Below, in pieces: positions 16,503 to 24,946 of a stretch of 64,000 nt of DNA (the first letter of the stretch is position 1; every line of letters begins with the position of its first letter). The DNA comes from Nitrososphaerota archaeon (GTDB lineage: Archaea; Thermoproteota; Nitrososphaeria; Nitrososphaerales; JACPRH01). The stretch spans positions 1 through 64,000 of the forward strand of contig JAMCPI010000007.1 of NCBI GenBank assembly GCA_023379805.1, given 5' to 3'. Under the pieces are notes generated by a model. That model made no database searches, was not told the origin of the DNA, and worked only from the letters and a program-made list of their open reading frames with translations. Position numbers and translations under genes: made by a program.

Positions 16503-18494
16503 ATGTTCGGTTGGAAAGGTCAAGTCTTAAGAGTAGATCTAACATCTGAAACAATCACGAAGGAGAAGACTAAAAACTACGTTCCGAAATTCATCGGTGG
16601 ACGAGGCATAATTGCCAAAGTCCTGTGGGACGAGGTTCCACCTGAAGTGAAGGCATTCGATCCTGAGAACAGAATCATCTTTGCGACAGGACCACTCACA
16701 GGCACAAACACACCCTCTAACGGACGGTGGCGTATCGGCTCTCTCGCACCTCAGCATCCGAAAGAGTACCCATCGCATTCAGGAATCGGTGGACACTGGG
16801 GAGCAGAGCTAAAGTTCGCGGGATACGATGCGGTCATTGTTCAAGGCAAAGCGAAGAAACCTAGCTACATATTCATCTATGACGATAAAGTAGAGATTAG
16901 AAGTGCGAGCAAGATCTGGGGCGTAGACGCCATCAAGAGCCAGAAGATGATCCAAGAGGATCTCGCAAACGATAAATCGCTAACAGGTCAAGAAAAGCCT
17001 CAGGCAGGACGTTACAATCCTCAACTAGTCAGAACTGTCCTAATAGGACAAGCCGGTGAAAATCAAACTAGGGTCTCCTCGATCCTCCACGACTCCGGTG
17101 ACGCTGCAGGCCAATGCGGCTTCGGCGGAGTAATGGGCTCAAAGAACCTCAAAGCCATCGCTGTGAGAGGAACAGGAAGCGTACCCGTTGCGAAACCTAA
17201 GGATCTGGTTGAATCGGTGTTCAAGGCTCGAAAGATGCTCAGGGCTCAGGCAAAACCTGTTGTGCCAGCGTACGGTGGCCCCGGCGGCATCTACGGCGGA
17301 GACCCGAAGATCTTGACGAGCCACATGAAGAGGCTTGACGGTTGCTTCGGCTGCCAAGTCATATGCAGAGCATACATTGCACCGCCCGGAATCACCGCGG
17401 GTCAAGCTCAGTGTGTCCAACTCCAGATGTACTATAACTGGGAAGGTGTAGGACCTGTCTGTCCACCACACCCAGACTTCTTGAATAGGCCACAGGATGA
17501 GACAACTTGGTACGGAGTAAAGCTCGCTGACGAGTATACTATCAACTCCTTCGAACTAACGGGATTCCTATCATACCTATGGGCAGCCTACAAAGCAGGC
17601 ATTCTTAACGAGGAGAACACCGGCGGTATTCCGTTCAAAGATTTCGGTAGCAAAGAGTTTGCTGACAAGCTCTTCAGCATGATAGCTAAGCGTGAAGGGT
17701 TCAGGAACGAGTTCGGAGACCTCTTAGCTGAAGGAATGCACCGTGCGGCTCTTCAGTTGAAAGAAAAGTATGGTGACAAGGCGTGGCAGCTCTACGAGGA
17801 AAGATACACAGCTCACGGTATGAGGCAGCACTGGTTCTACATAGGAAGCGCTAAAGGCCCCGGAGACCAAACAGGTTACCCGAACCCGATCGGACAACTT
17901 CTCTGGGCTACAGATACACGTGACCCATACTCGAACACTAGCCGGAACAGAGAAACTTACGGAAGTCAGGATCTCTGCCAATACCTATACGGCACTAAAG
18001 ACGCGGCAAACCCCTTCAGCTATGCGGGTAAAGCACAGGCTGCTGTGGTCAGCCAGCACCGCGCAGTCTTGATAGACTCAGTTAGCGCTTGTGACTGGTT
18101 CTTCCCAATTCAAACCAATAACCCACTGTTCAAGGAAGAGGCAGGTATCAAGGCTGAAGGCACTGGTTGGAAGGAGGCTGAAGCTGAGTTCTACTCACTC
18201 GTCACAGGCATAAACACGACACTCGACGGTCTCTTCACCGACTCAGAACGCATCTTCAATATTGAACGCGCAGCCCAAGTGATAAGGGGTAGAACACGTG
18301 AAGAAGACACCTTCAACGAGTACTACTTTACACACAAAGACCGACGAAATAACGCAATCGACCGCTCTGCCTGGGAGAAAGCGAAGGACGACTACTACCA
18401 GTTGCGCGGCTGGGACCTAAAGACTGGTATACCCACCAGAGAGCGGCTGGAGAGCCTCGACCTCAAAGACGTCGCGAACAAGCTCAACGTATAG
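16503..18494 (+). CDS. Aldehyde:ferredoxin oxidoreductase family tungsten enzyme
   Basis: A 663-residue enzyme starting MFGWKGQVLRVDLTSE, typical for the family. The [4Fe-4S] ligands are Cys281, Cys284 and Cys288 (CFGCQVIC) with the fourth at Cys530 (SVSACDWF). The N-terminal domain has GRGIIAKVLWDEVP and the GRWRIGSLAP region that contacts the pterin. Family members oxidise aldehydes to acids with a tungsto-bispterin. The substrate here is not known; length exceeds the roughly 605 residues of the Pyrococcus enzyme. No signal peptide. GGTGA lies 8 nt before the ATG. The operon context recalls E. coli ydhYVWXUT, where an AOR-like protein is joined to ferredoxin and cytochrome b subunits. Confidence 0.93.
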   Translation: MFGWKGQVLRVDLTSETITKEKTKNYVPKFIGGRGIIAKVLWDEVPPEVKAFDPENRIIFATGPLTGTNTPSNGRWRIGSLAPQHPKEYPSHSGIGGHWGAELKFAGYDAVIVQGKAKKPSYIFIYDDKVEIRSASKIWGVDAIKSQKMIQEDLANDKSLTGQEKPQAGRYNPQLVRTVLIGQAGENQTRVSSILHDSGDAAGQCGFGGVMGSKNLKAIAVRGTGSVPVAKPKDLVESVFKARKMLRAQAKPVVPAYGGPGGIYGGDPKILTSHMKRLDGCFGCQVICRAYIAPPGITAGQAQCVQLQMYYNWEGVGPVCPPHPDFLNRPQDETTWYGVKLADEYTINSFELTGFLSYLWAAYKAGILNEENTGGIPFKDFGSKEFADKLFSMIAKREGFRNEFGDLLAEGMHRAALQLKEKYGDKAWQLYEERYTAHGMRQHWFYIGSAKGPGDQTGYPNPIGQLLWATDTRDPYSNTSRNRETYGSQDLCQYLYGTKDAANPFSYAGKAQAAVVSQHRAVLIDSVSACDWFFPIQTNNPLFKEEAGIKAEGTGWKEAEAEFYSLVTGINTTLDGLFTDSERIFNIERAAQVIRGRTREEDTFNEYYFTHKDRRNNAIDRSAWEKAKDDYYQLRGWDLKTGIPTRERLESLDLKDVANKLNV

Positions 18495-18543
18495 ATCTGA
18501 CATCCAGCAAACAAGTCGGCTAATGCGTTAAGGGTCCATTGAT

Positions 18544-18568
18544 TAGGGTAGCCTATGCGGCTACTCTA
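18544..18568 (+). terminator. Hairpin terminator after AOR gene
   Basis: A 10-bp stem (18544-18553 with 18559-18568, one G-T pair) with a 5-nt loop, followed by a T-rich stretch (TATCTTTCTTT). It lies between the convergent AOR and DsbA-like genes. Confidence 0.5.
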
Positions 18569-18639
18569 AGTATCTTTCTTTGATAGAATCTAAAGCAAGC
18601 AGCGTAGAAGAAAGTTGGTGACTAGTTAATTCCTAGTTT

Positions 18640-19335
18640 TTACTGTCGCTTAAGTTCAGAGTCGATGGTATCTTTAAAGACGCTGTAGGGCTGCGCCCCC
18701 ACTACTCTTATTCCGTTGATGAAGAAGGTTGGGGTTCCAGATACTTGTGCCTTCTGTCCGTCTTGGAGGTCTTTTGAGATTTCACCGGAGTATTTGTTGG
18801 TGTTGAGGCAGCTGCTGAACTGGGTTATGTTTAATTTGAGTGTTGAAGCGTATTTTTCGAATGTGGTTGTAGCGTTTTCGGATATCCAAGCCTGCTGGTT
18901 TCCGAAGAGTAGGTCGTGGTATTCCCAGAACTTTCCTTGTTCTTTAGCGCATTCTGCTGCTTCGGCGGCTTTTTCCGCGTAGGGGTGGATCTTTGTGATG
19001 GGGAAGTTTTTGTAGACGAGTCTGATTCTTCCTGTGTCTATGTAGTCTTTTTGTATTTGTGGTAATGTTTCGTTGAAGAAACTTGCGCAGAAGGGGCATT
19101 GGAAGTCGCTGAACTCTACTATTGTAACTGGAGCGTTCAAATCTCCTAGTGACGGAGCGTTGCCTATTGGGATGTTTTGCCGTTGTGGAGGTTGATTGCC
19201 GGTTGACGGTTGAGCTGACAGCAGTGAGGGTAAGTAAATTCCTATCAGGATTCCTCCGAGGAGTCCGATTGTCAGCATCGCTGCTCCGAACATCTTCGGA
19301 TGGGCTAGTAAACCGCTTGAAGGCTGGTTTTCCAT
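18640..19335 (-). CDS. DsbA-like secreted thioredoxin-fold oxidoreductase
   Basis: A protein of about 231 residues with an N-terminal membrane anchor (MFGAAMLTIGLLGGILIGIYL) and a thioredoxin-4 domain. The active site is CPFC in SDFQCPFCASFF; GTPTFFING contains the cis-proline. It would form or isomerise disulfides outside the cell, or recycle copper-site cysteines. The frame is open to 19392, but the TATA box at 19393-19400 predicts transcription from about 19370, so I start at the ATG at 19335 (MENQPSSG). It neighbours the CuA proteins, whose paired cysteines would need to be kept reduced for copper loading. Confidence 0.87.
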   Translation of the reverse strand: MENQPSSGLLAHPKMFGAAMLTIGLLGGILIGIYLPSLLSAQPSTGNQPPQRQNIPIGNAPSLGDLNAPVTIVEFSDFQCPFCASFFNETLPQIQKDYIDTGRIRLVYKNFPITKIHPYAEKAAEAAECAKEQGKFWEYHDLLFGNQQAWISENATTTFEKYASTLKLNITQFSSCLNTNKYSGEISKDLQDGQKAQVSGTPTFFINGIRVVGAQPYSVFKDTIDSELKRQ

Positions 19336-19392
19336 AATGTATAGAACACTCAACACTACAATAAACTTATTTTCTGACGTGAAGCTTTCCAT

Positions 19393-19400
19393 ATTTATAG
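19393..19400 (-). promoter_or_regulatory. TATA box of DsbA-like gene
   Basis: CTATAAAT on the minus strand predicts transcription near 19370. This excludes the in-frame ATG at 19392 and supports the start at 19335. Confidence 0.5.
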
Positions 19401-19515
19401 ATTCAGTGTATTTAGTTTTTCATGTGGTAATCAATGAAGTTATTTTTAGTTCTTAATGTTTAAGTCAAATGTATTTATCAACGGCTAATGCGGGGTTATA
19501 CTGACGGTTCACCAA

Positions 19516-20031
19516 GTGACGAAGCACCCTTTAAACCGCAGACGTTTGCTTCTCGTTATGCTAGTGCTTGGACTGCTAATTGGCACAACCTCTGCAGGGC
19601 TTGTAATGGCTCAGTCAACGTCAGATAGTTATGTGAAAAAGTTTAATGTGAAGGCCTTTCGCTTCGGGTACAGCCCAGAGGTCTTGGTGGTCAACCAAGG
19701 CGATATAGTTGTTATTACTGTGGAGTCGCAGGATGCTGTACACGGCTTCTACATTGAAGAGTACGAAGTTAGGCAGGATGCTATTCTACCCGGTACACCG
19801 CAGACAGTCTCATTCGTAGCCGATAAGATAGGGATGTTCAGGATTCACTGCTCATCAATATGCGGCTCGCTGCATCCGTTCATGATGGGGCAGCTAATTG
19901 TTCAGCCAAGCATTCGCTTCATCGGGAGCGCCCTCGGCATCTCAGGCATAACTGTCGCATTCTTCGCATATGTCTGGATGCGATCAGAGCCTAAAGAAGA
20001 AAGTAAGAAAGAGGAGGATAACAAAAATTGA
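19516..20031 (+). CDS. CuA-domain membrane protein 1 (COX2/NosZ-C-like)
   Basis: A 171-residue protein with an N-terminal signal or anchor (LLLVMLVLGLLIGTTSAGLVMA), a cupredoxin domain and a C-terminal helix (ISGITVAFFAYVWM). All CuA ligands are visible: His76, Cys112, Cys116, His120 and Met123 (HGFY and CSSICGSLHPFM). Such sites pass electrons in cytochrome oxidase subunit II and N2O reductase. The gene overlaps the NapH-like gene by 4 nt. No oxidase subunit I is nearby, so its electron acceptor is unknown. Confidence 0.9.
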   Translation: MTKHPLNRRRLLLVMLVLGLLIGTTSAGLVMAQSTSDSYVKKFNVKAFRFGYSPEVLVVNQGDIVVITVESQDAVHGFYIEEYEVRQDAILPGTPQTVSFVADKIGMFRIHCSSICGSLHPFMMGQLIVQPSIRFIGSALGISGITVAFFAYVWMRSEPKEESKKEEDNKN

Positions 20032-21491
20032 CAGACGAGAAGATGCCGCCGCAACAACCGGAGCAACAACAAGATCTGCAGCAACCGCAGTCCTACCGGA
20101 GAAAGGATTTGCTTCAGTACCCGTTTGTGAAAAAGGCGATTTTGGGCCGGAATTTACAGCCTTTAGCGCAACTCATCAACTTTGCTCTCTTCACCTTTGT
20201 CATAGCAACCGGTTTCATAGGAATCAGTCTTGGAGCCAAGAACCTTGCCGTCGTATTCACTTGGATACTTTGGTCTGTGCTTCTTGCTCTAGTTTTGACT
20301 CCGCTGATGGGTAGGTCTTGGTGCTTCATGTGCCCGGTCGTGTGGCCTGGCGAAATAATCCAAAGGAGGCTATGGAGTCGCTTCGGAACATCGTCACTTC
20401 GGAATCGACGTTGGCCTAAGCTGCTACAGAACGTTTGGCTTCAGGACTTTATCTTCCTCACCTTCGCGAGCTGGATGGTTGTCCTAGTCACGCAACCGTT
20501 CGTAACTGCGGTGGCGGTGATATTCCTAATGTCTGTTGCAGTGGTTGTGTTTTCTCTCTTTTCGCGTAGAAGGTTCTGTCGCAATCTGTGTCCAATGGGT
20601 CTTTTCATTGGGATATACTCATCTTTCTCGCCTGTAGAGGTTAGAGTCAAAGATCGAGACATCTGCCTAATTCCGCCTGAGAAGGGAGGATGCCACAAAG
20701 AGTGTTATGTGGGAAGCGAGAAGGGTTACGGCTGCCCATGGTACGAGTTTCCTCAGAACATGGTTTCGGATGTTGACTGCGGCTTATGCACTGAGTGCTA
20801 CAAGACCTGCCCTAAGGACAACATTGCACTCAACGTAAGGCCTTTCGGCGTCGAGCTTGAGTCTGAGAAGGTGAAGCGAAAGCCCGATGAAGCTTGGAGA
20901 TCCATGATTTTGCTCGCGCTCCCAATTGTATACACTGCTGTGCTCTTTGGTCCGTGGAGCTGGATTAAGAACTGGGGCGATCTGCTACTCTACAACAGCT
21001 CAGTAGGTCTCCCACAACACCTATTCTACGTCCTCCTAGTTGCCGATGTCGCGCTCGGCTTAGTGCCTGGGCTTCACTATCTCGCCGCACTAGGCGCGAA
21101 GTTCCTAGCGGAGCCGAAGGGAGTCTCCGCAAGAACACTTTTCGTGAACTACGCTTACGCATATATCCCGCTTGGGCTGATGCTCTGGGTAGGCTTCAAC
21201 TTCTCACTGATTATGATGGAGTGGTCATACATTCCAGTCGTAGCTTCAGATCCGCTTGGTGCGGGATGGAACCTGCTGGGAACTACTCACCTGCCTTGGA
21301 TGCCTTTTGCACTCCCTATTCCTATCGCGGAGATCGCGTTTGCGATTCTAGGAGTGTTCTTCTCACTAAAAGTCGGATACACTACGCTCAGACGAATATT
21401 TCCAGATAAGATGCAGGCAATTATGGCGCTGATCCCATTCGCCGTCCTAACAGCTACTTTGGCGATAATCTTCCTATGGTTCTATGTATGA
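20028..21491 (+). CDS. NapH/NosR-like membrane iron-sulfur protein
   Basis: A 487-residue protein with about ten helices in two blocks. The first block (residues 50-180) ends in two CxxxCP-type motifs: CFMCP at 99-103 and CRNLCP at 184-189, hallmarks of NapH/NosR/CcoG-like proteins. A cytoplasmic ferredoxin region follows (CHKEC, GYGCPW and CGLCTECYKTCP). A second block of helices fills the C-terminal half and does not resemble NapH. It starts with TTG at 20028 inside the previous gene. In N2O and nitrate respiration such proteins carry electrons across the membrane. Flanking CuA proteins make them its likely partners. Confidence 0.87.
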   Translation: MTDEKMPPQQPEQQQDLQQPQSYRRKDLLQYPFVKKAILGRNLQPLAQLINFALFTFVIATGFIGISLGAKNLAVVFTWILWSVLLALVLTPLMGRSWCFMCPVVWPGEIIQRRLWSRFGTSSLRNRRWPKLLQNVWLQDFIFLTFASWMVVLVTQPFVTAVAVIFLMSVAVVVFSLFSRRRFCRNLCPMGLFIGIYSSFSPVEVRVKDRDICLIPPEKGGCHKECYVGSEKGYGCPWYEFPQNMVSDVDCGLCTECYKTCPKDNIALNVRPFGVELESEKVKRKPDEAWRSMILLALPIVYTAVLFGPWSWIKNWGDLLLYNSSVGLPQHLFYVLLVADVALGLVPGLHYLAALGAKFLAEPKGVSARTLFVNYAYAYIPLGLMLWVGFNFSLIMMEWSYIPVVASDPLGAGWNLLGTTHLPWMPFALPIPIAEIAFAILGVFFSLKVGYTTLRRIFPDKMQAIMALIPFAVLTATLAIIFLWFYV

Positions 21492-21500
21492 TCTAGGTGG

Positions 21501-21941
21501 ATGAGAGGGTTGGAGCGAAAAAACATCCGTGTTAAGAAGAGCGGGTTCGAAAGAACCCTCGCTGTGCTACTGATAATCATCACCGCGTTACCCACCTATG
21601 GTGCCCTCTACTGGTATGAAACCAACAGATACCCGGTCATAGGTGGCGACGGCGGCACAAAAGAGTTCTACGTAACCGCGATGATGTGGCAGTTCTACCC
21701 TCAGAACATCACCGTAAATAAAGGCGACCACGTCATCATTCACCTAACAAGCATGGATGTTCAACACGGATTCTACAATGTGCAATGGAACCTAACCGCC
21801 AAAGTATTCCAAAATCAGACGGCGACTATTGAGTTCACTGCAGATAAAGCCGGCGTCTTTGAGTACTACTGCACATACTACTGCGGAATCGGTCATTTCG
21901 ACATGAAAGGCTACATCAAGGTCGAAGACAGGAAATCATAG
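21501..21941 (+). CDS. CuA-domain membrane protein 2 (COX2-like)
   Basis: A 146-residue protein with one N-terminal helix (TLAVLLIIITALPTYGALYWY) and a cupredoxin domain. The CuA ligands are His89, Cys124, Cys128, His132 and Met135 (HGFYNVQW and CTYYCGIGHFDM). It lacks the C-terminal helix of the first CuA protein. It lies 9 nt after the NapH-like gene and ends the operon. The two CuA proteins probably act in series or with different partners; the reason for two is not visible in the sequence. Confidence 0.9.
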   Translation: MRGLERKNIRVKKSGFERTLAVLLIIITALPTYGALYWYETNRYPVIGGDGGTKEFYVTAMMWQFYPQNITVNKGDHVIIHLTSMDVQHGFYNVQWNLTAKVFQNQTATIEFTADKAGVFEYYCTYYCGIGHFDMKGYIKVEDRKS

Positions 21942-22064
21942 ATCCAAACAGATAGTTTAATCTTGATGAGGATCTAAAACTGCTCCCAACCTTCTACCTA
22001 TTCAGCTCGATGCAGAGATGTGGTGTAGCTTGCCTGAGGGCTAGCTGAATATGTAATAGTTTAG

Positions 22065-22721
22065 CTAGTCTACGACTTTGACTTGAGCAATCATCTGCGG
22101 ATGCGGTATGCAGTAATACTGGTATGTTCCTAATTTGTCGAATTTGAAGGTGTACTCTTGATTCTGCTGTAGTAGCTTTGAGTCCCATGTTCTGTCGTTA
22201 GCTGTAGAGGTGTGTCCTGTAGGATCCTTGTTTATCCATGTGACCTCGGTTCCTTTTCGTATTGTTAGGTTGGTTGGATAGAACCAGAAGTTTACGATGT
22301 TGACGACTACGCGTCCGGTTCCTACTACGTTTATCTTACCTGTGATTTTATGAACTAGTCCTCCGCCGTTCGCTTCTACAATAATGTCATTGAGTCCGGC
22401 TGGCGCGTCTTTAGATACTTTGAAACTCATTTTTAACGATGTGTTTTCGCGGCTGGCTAGCTGGGTGACATTGTTATCGAAATACGCATTTACTCCTTCG
22501 GGTGCTTGAGTAACCCGGAGACGAATTTGGGATGAGAAGCCGCGCAGCGATGATAGATCGATGCTGTACGTGCCAGAGTCGCCCTGATAGACCTGCTGAG
22601 TACCGGGTGCAATATTGATCGAGTAGTCCGGCGGCTCGCTAAAAGCCATGTAACCTACAGCGATGTTCAGCCCCAGCATAGCTGCGACTGTGACTATGAT
22701 GAGGGTGTTTGAGACATGCAT
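22065..22721 (-). CDS. Membrane-anchored type-1 cupredoxin (plastocyanin-like)
   Basis: A protein of about 218 residues: an N-terminal helix (TLIIVTVAAMLGLNIAVGY), a beta-sandwich domain of about 100 residues (YSIDLSSLRGFSSQIRLRV...) resembling COG1470-type sugar/membrane modules, and a C-terminal plastocyanin domain. Type-1 copper ligands are the His in DPTGHTS and Cys, His and Met in CIPHPQM. The TATA box at 22749-22756 places transcription near 22726, so I prefer the ATG at 22721 over the one at 22742. It could carry electrons to or from the CuA proteins. Confidence 0.87.
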   Translation of the reverse strand: MHVSNTLIIVTVAAMLGLNIAVGYMAFSEPPDYSINIAPGTQQVYQGDSGTYSIDLSSLRGFSSQIRLRVTQAPEGVNAYFDNNVTQLASRENTSLKMSFKVSKDAPAGLNDIIVEANGGGLVHKITGKINVVGTGRVVVNIVNFWFYPTNLTIRKGTEVTWINKDPTGHTSTANDRTWDSKLLQQNQEYTFKFDKLGTYQYYCIPHPQMIAQVKVVD

Positions 22722-22748
22722 CTTGTGTTGCGTAGCGTTCATCTAACG

Positions 22749-22756
22749 ATATATAG
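22749..22756 (-). promoter_or_regulatory. TATA box of cupredoxin gene
   Basis: CTATATAT on the minus strand predicts transcription near 22726 and supports the internal start at 22721. Confidence 0.5.
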
Positions 22757-22927
22757 ATTCTCCTGTCTATTTGCGCTACAGTGGTCTTAACAGATTTTAG
22801 CAGGCGTAAAATCAGGTTATGTACTTTTACTATGCAGACAAGTTTAGGTAAGGATAAACGACTTGAAAGCAGTAAATTTCCTTCGCAACGAATGTTAACT
22901 CAACGTCGGATGAAGTGTTGTTCTTAG

Positions 22928-23101
22928 ATGAGGTGCGGGATCTTCCTCCAACGACTCCGCTGTTACCCCACATCTACTCCGGTGGTACCGACCATAACAA
23001 CCATCGTGCAGAGCGATGGTACGTTCACCTATGTAGCTATTGGTGTAACGATGGTGGCCACCATAGTTATGGTCGCAGTAATTCGTTCCAAACAAATGTA
23101 G
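22928..23101 (+). pseudogene. Remnant or small gene: Thr/Pro linker plus C-terminal helix
   Basis: The stretch 22743-23185 holds no full gene. Within it a frame from ATG 22928 to TAG 23099-23101 encodes 57 residues: an odd basic start, then PTSTPVVPTITTIVQSDG and a helix (YVAIGVTMVATIVMVAVI) ending RSKQM. This looks like the C-terminal stalk and anchor of a surface protein. In the next frame just upstream the sequence reads NSTSDEVLFLDEV, as if a frameshift had split a longer gene. I favour a decayed surface-protein gene, but a genuine small protein is possible. Confidence 0.4.
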
Positions 23102-23185
23102 TTTAGTGAACGGGCTCGTTTCATCTTCATAGGTTGAGTGGAGTCTAATTGTGATGGTTGAATCAGGCATTAGTGTATGTTGCGG

Positions 23186-24013
23186 TTACTGCTGTTTAGA
23201 TGTTTGTTCTGCTTGCTTCTTCTGTTCTGCTTCTTCTTCAATCTTCAGTCTACCGTAGATGATGCCTCGGAATACTTTCCAGTTTGTCGGAATTAAGGTG
23301 CTGAAGTAGAAGTGTCCTATTATGAGGCCTACCAGTGTGAAGGTGAGTATGTCATGTAGGAATCTGCTCTTGAAGATGTAGAGCCAGTCGTTGAACGCGT
23401 CCAAACCTGATGCTTGGATGAATCCTTGGAAGGGCTCCCAGATTGTGAGTCCCGTGAAGCCTAGGAGAAAGATGTCAACAAATATGGCCCAGTGGAACAT
23501 TTTCTGCATCGGATGAAGCTTCTCCAGCCGCGGATACTCTTTTGTGCGTGCAGTGAAGTTTTGGATAATGGCCTTCATGTTCGCGATATCGAGCCGTGAG
23601 ACCCATGCCTCCCTGAATTTGCGGATGATTAAGGAGTCGTAGACAATGTGAAAGATGCCTAGATTGATCACGGCGATAGAGAAGTACCAGTGATAAGCAA
23701 CCCAATTTCTAAGACCCACCGACGCGATCTGCGGGCTAACATTGGAAAAGTAGTCCATCTTGTATATGAATACCCCCGTGATGAACAGACCTAGGAGCAG
23801 GGCGAGGAAGAGCCAGTGAATCACTATCTGAATCTTATCATACCGCTCAATCTGCTCAAAGACCATGTTCCACCGCTGACCTCTTCTACCATAGATAATT
23901 TCACGGAAGAAATGCGCTACACAGCCGAAAATAGATACAGCTATAATCGTTAGTGCGAGCGAATCATCTAGCCGGAATGGAACACCAGATATCTGGAGCA
24001 GGCTCGAGAACAT
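23186..24013 (-). CDS. FdhI-like cytochrome b protein (copy 2)
   Basis: A 275-residue membrane protein. An extra N-terminal helix (ALTIIAVSIFGCVAHFF) precedes the four-helix cytochrome b core. Heme-ligand candidates are in IQIVIHWLF, VAYHWYF and LGIFHIVYD, MFHWAIF, and RFLHDILTF with IIGHFYF. The core aligns by eye with the AOR-linked cytochrome b at 15005-15718 (HD-LTF-LV and HFYFS are shared). The tail is acidic/Gln-rich and cytoplasmic. No ferredoxin subunit is adjacent; the NapH-like protein across the divergent cupredoxin gene is a possible partner. Confidence 0.85.
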   Translation of the reverse strand: MFSSLLQISGVPFRLDDSLALTIIAVSIFGCVAHFFREIIYGRRGQRWNMVFEQIERYDKIQIVIHWLFLALLLGLFITGVFIYKMDYFSNVSPQIASVGLRNWVAYHWYFSIAVINLGIFHIVYDSLIIRKFREAWVSRLDIANMKAIIQNFTARTKEYPRLEKLHPMQKMFHWAIFVDIFLLGFTGLTIWEPFQGFIQASGLDAFNDWLYIFKSRFLHDILTFTLVGLIIGHFYFSTLIPTNWKVFRGIIYGRLKIEEEAEQKKQAEQTSKQQ

Positions 24014-24039
24014 CCGAGCAGTTATTGTAATCCAATTTG

Positions 24040-24047
24040 GTTATAAC
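24040..24047 (-). promoter_or_regulatory. TATA box of cytochrome b (copy 2) gene
   Basis: GTTATAAC on either strand; on the minus strand it predicts transcription near 24017, 4 nt before the ATG at 24013. Confidence 0.45.
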
Positions 24048-24295
24048 TCTTTTTATTTGGTGGTGTTCTTCCGATGGTAACTTTCTGAACTACTATTGCT
24101 GCTGTTAAAAAAAAGTTAATGTCTTATTTTGGGTCTGCTTCATTATCAATTGTTACGCGATGTGGATACTATATGTAGTCGCAGAAGAAACAGTGCTTGT
24201 TGAGTATTGGCTCTAAATTATGCGCGTTATGATAACGCCGCTCAAGGTTTTCGCCAAAATTAATATTAAATAGTGCTGACACGATATCTATTCGT

Positions 24296-24667
24296 ATGTC
24301 GAAAGAGGATCAGATGCTGGACGAGCTGCGCCGGATTAGGGAATTGCTGGAGCCGAAGCCTGCGCCACCTGCACCACCTCCACGTGGGATGATGAACGAG
24401 TTCAGAGACTTCATTGTGAAGTACAAGGTTTTAGGGCTGGCTGTCGCCTTCATTCTTGGTCTTTACTTGGGTACTTTAGTACAGGCGCTTGTGAACGATT
24501 TGATTATGCCTATAATCTCACTATTTCTACCGGGAACTGCTTGGGATGCGCTTATGGTCGGGCCTTTCCGGGTTGGGCATTTCTTCGGTGCGCTGCTGAC
24601 ATTTCTTATTGTGGCTCTGGTAATATTCATCTTAGTTAGGCAAACTGCGAAAATGGGAATAGAGTAG
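24296..24667 (+). CDS. mscL: MscL-type mechanosensitive channel
   Basis: A 123-residue protein with an N-terminal charged and proline-rich tail, then FRDFIVKYKVLGLAVAFILGLYLGTLVQALVNDLIMP split over helix 1 and its extension, and a second helix (ALLTFLIVALVIFILV). The NDLIMP motif and two-helix plan match MscL. It would release solutes under osmotic down-shock. The N-terminal 35 residues are longer than in E. coli MscL and may sit in the cytoplasm; the usual C-terminal bundle is short. An AT box (ATATTAAA, about 24262-24269) is well placed for a near-leaderless message. Confidence 0.78.
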   Translation: MSKEDQMLDELRRIRELLEPKPAPPAPPPRGMMNEFRDFIVKYKVLGLAVAFILGLYLGTLVQALVNDLIMPIISLFLPGTAWDALMVGPFRVGHFFGALLTFLIVALVIFILVRQTAKMGIE

Positions 24668-24869
24668 TCCTAACAGGTTTAGATTAAATTATCGTGGCTT
24701 TAAGAAAGCGTACAGAATATCTCACCGTTTCGACAGAATCCGACTGCACAAAGCTTATTAACGCGCTGAGGCGTGACTGTCCTTGAAATGAGAGGCGACG
24801 CCGCAATCGGCCGAAGACAATCGGTACAAGTAGTACTTCTAATCCTCACTGTGTTGCCTCTAGTGGTGC

Positions 24870-24877
24870 TTTTATAA
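24870..24877 (+). promoter_or_regulatory. TATA box and small inverted repeat before ilvB
   Basis: TTTTATAA predicts transcription near 24900. A 6-bp inverted repeat CCCACA (24879-24884) / TGTGGG (24907-24912) brackets the predicted start site and could be an operator for the branched-chain operon. The repeat is short, so this is tentative. Confidence 0.35.
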
Positions 24878-24946
24878 GCCCACACGCGCCGCCAACAAAA
24901 GACGTATGTGGGTGTAATAATCCGAGTGAGAGGTTAGAATAGTAAT

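Noticed and set aside
19970-20314. Plus-strand frame across the CuA1/NapH-like junction
   Set aside because: It is an out-of-frame shadow of two overlapping, well-supported genes.
22895-23170. Minus-strand 91-residue His/Tyr-rich frame
   Set aside because: Opposite to the stalk-helix remnant; the composition looks like antisense of a Thr/Val-rich sequence.
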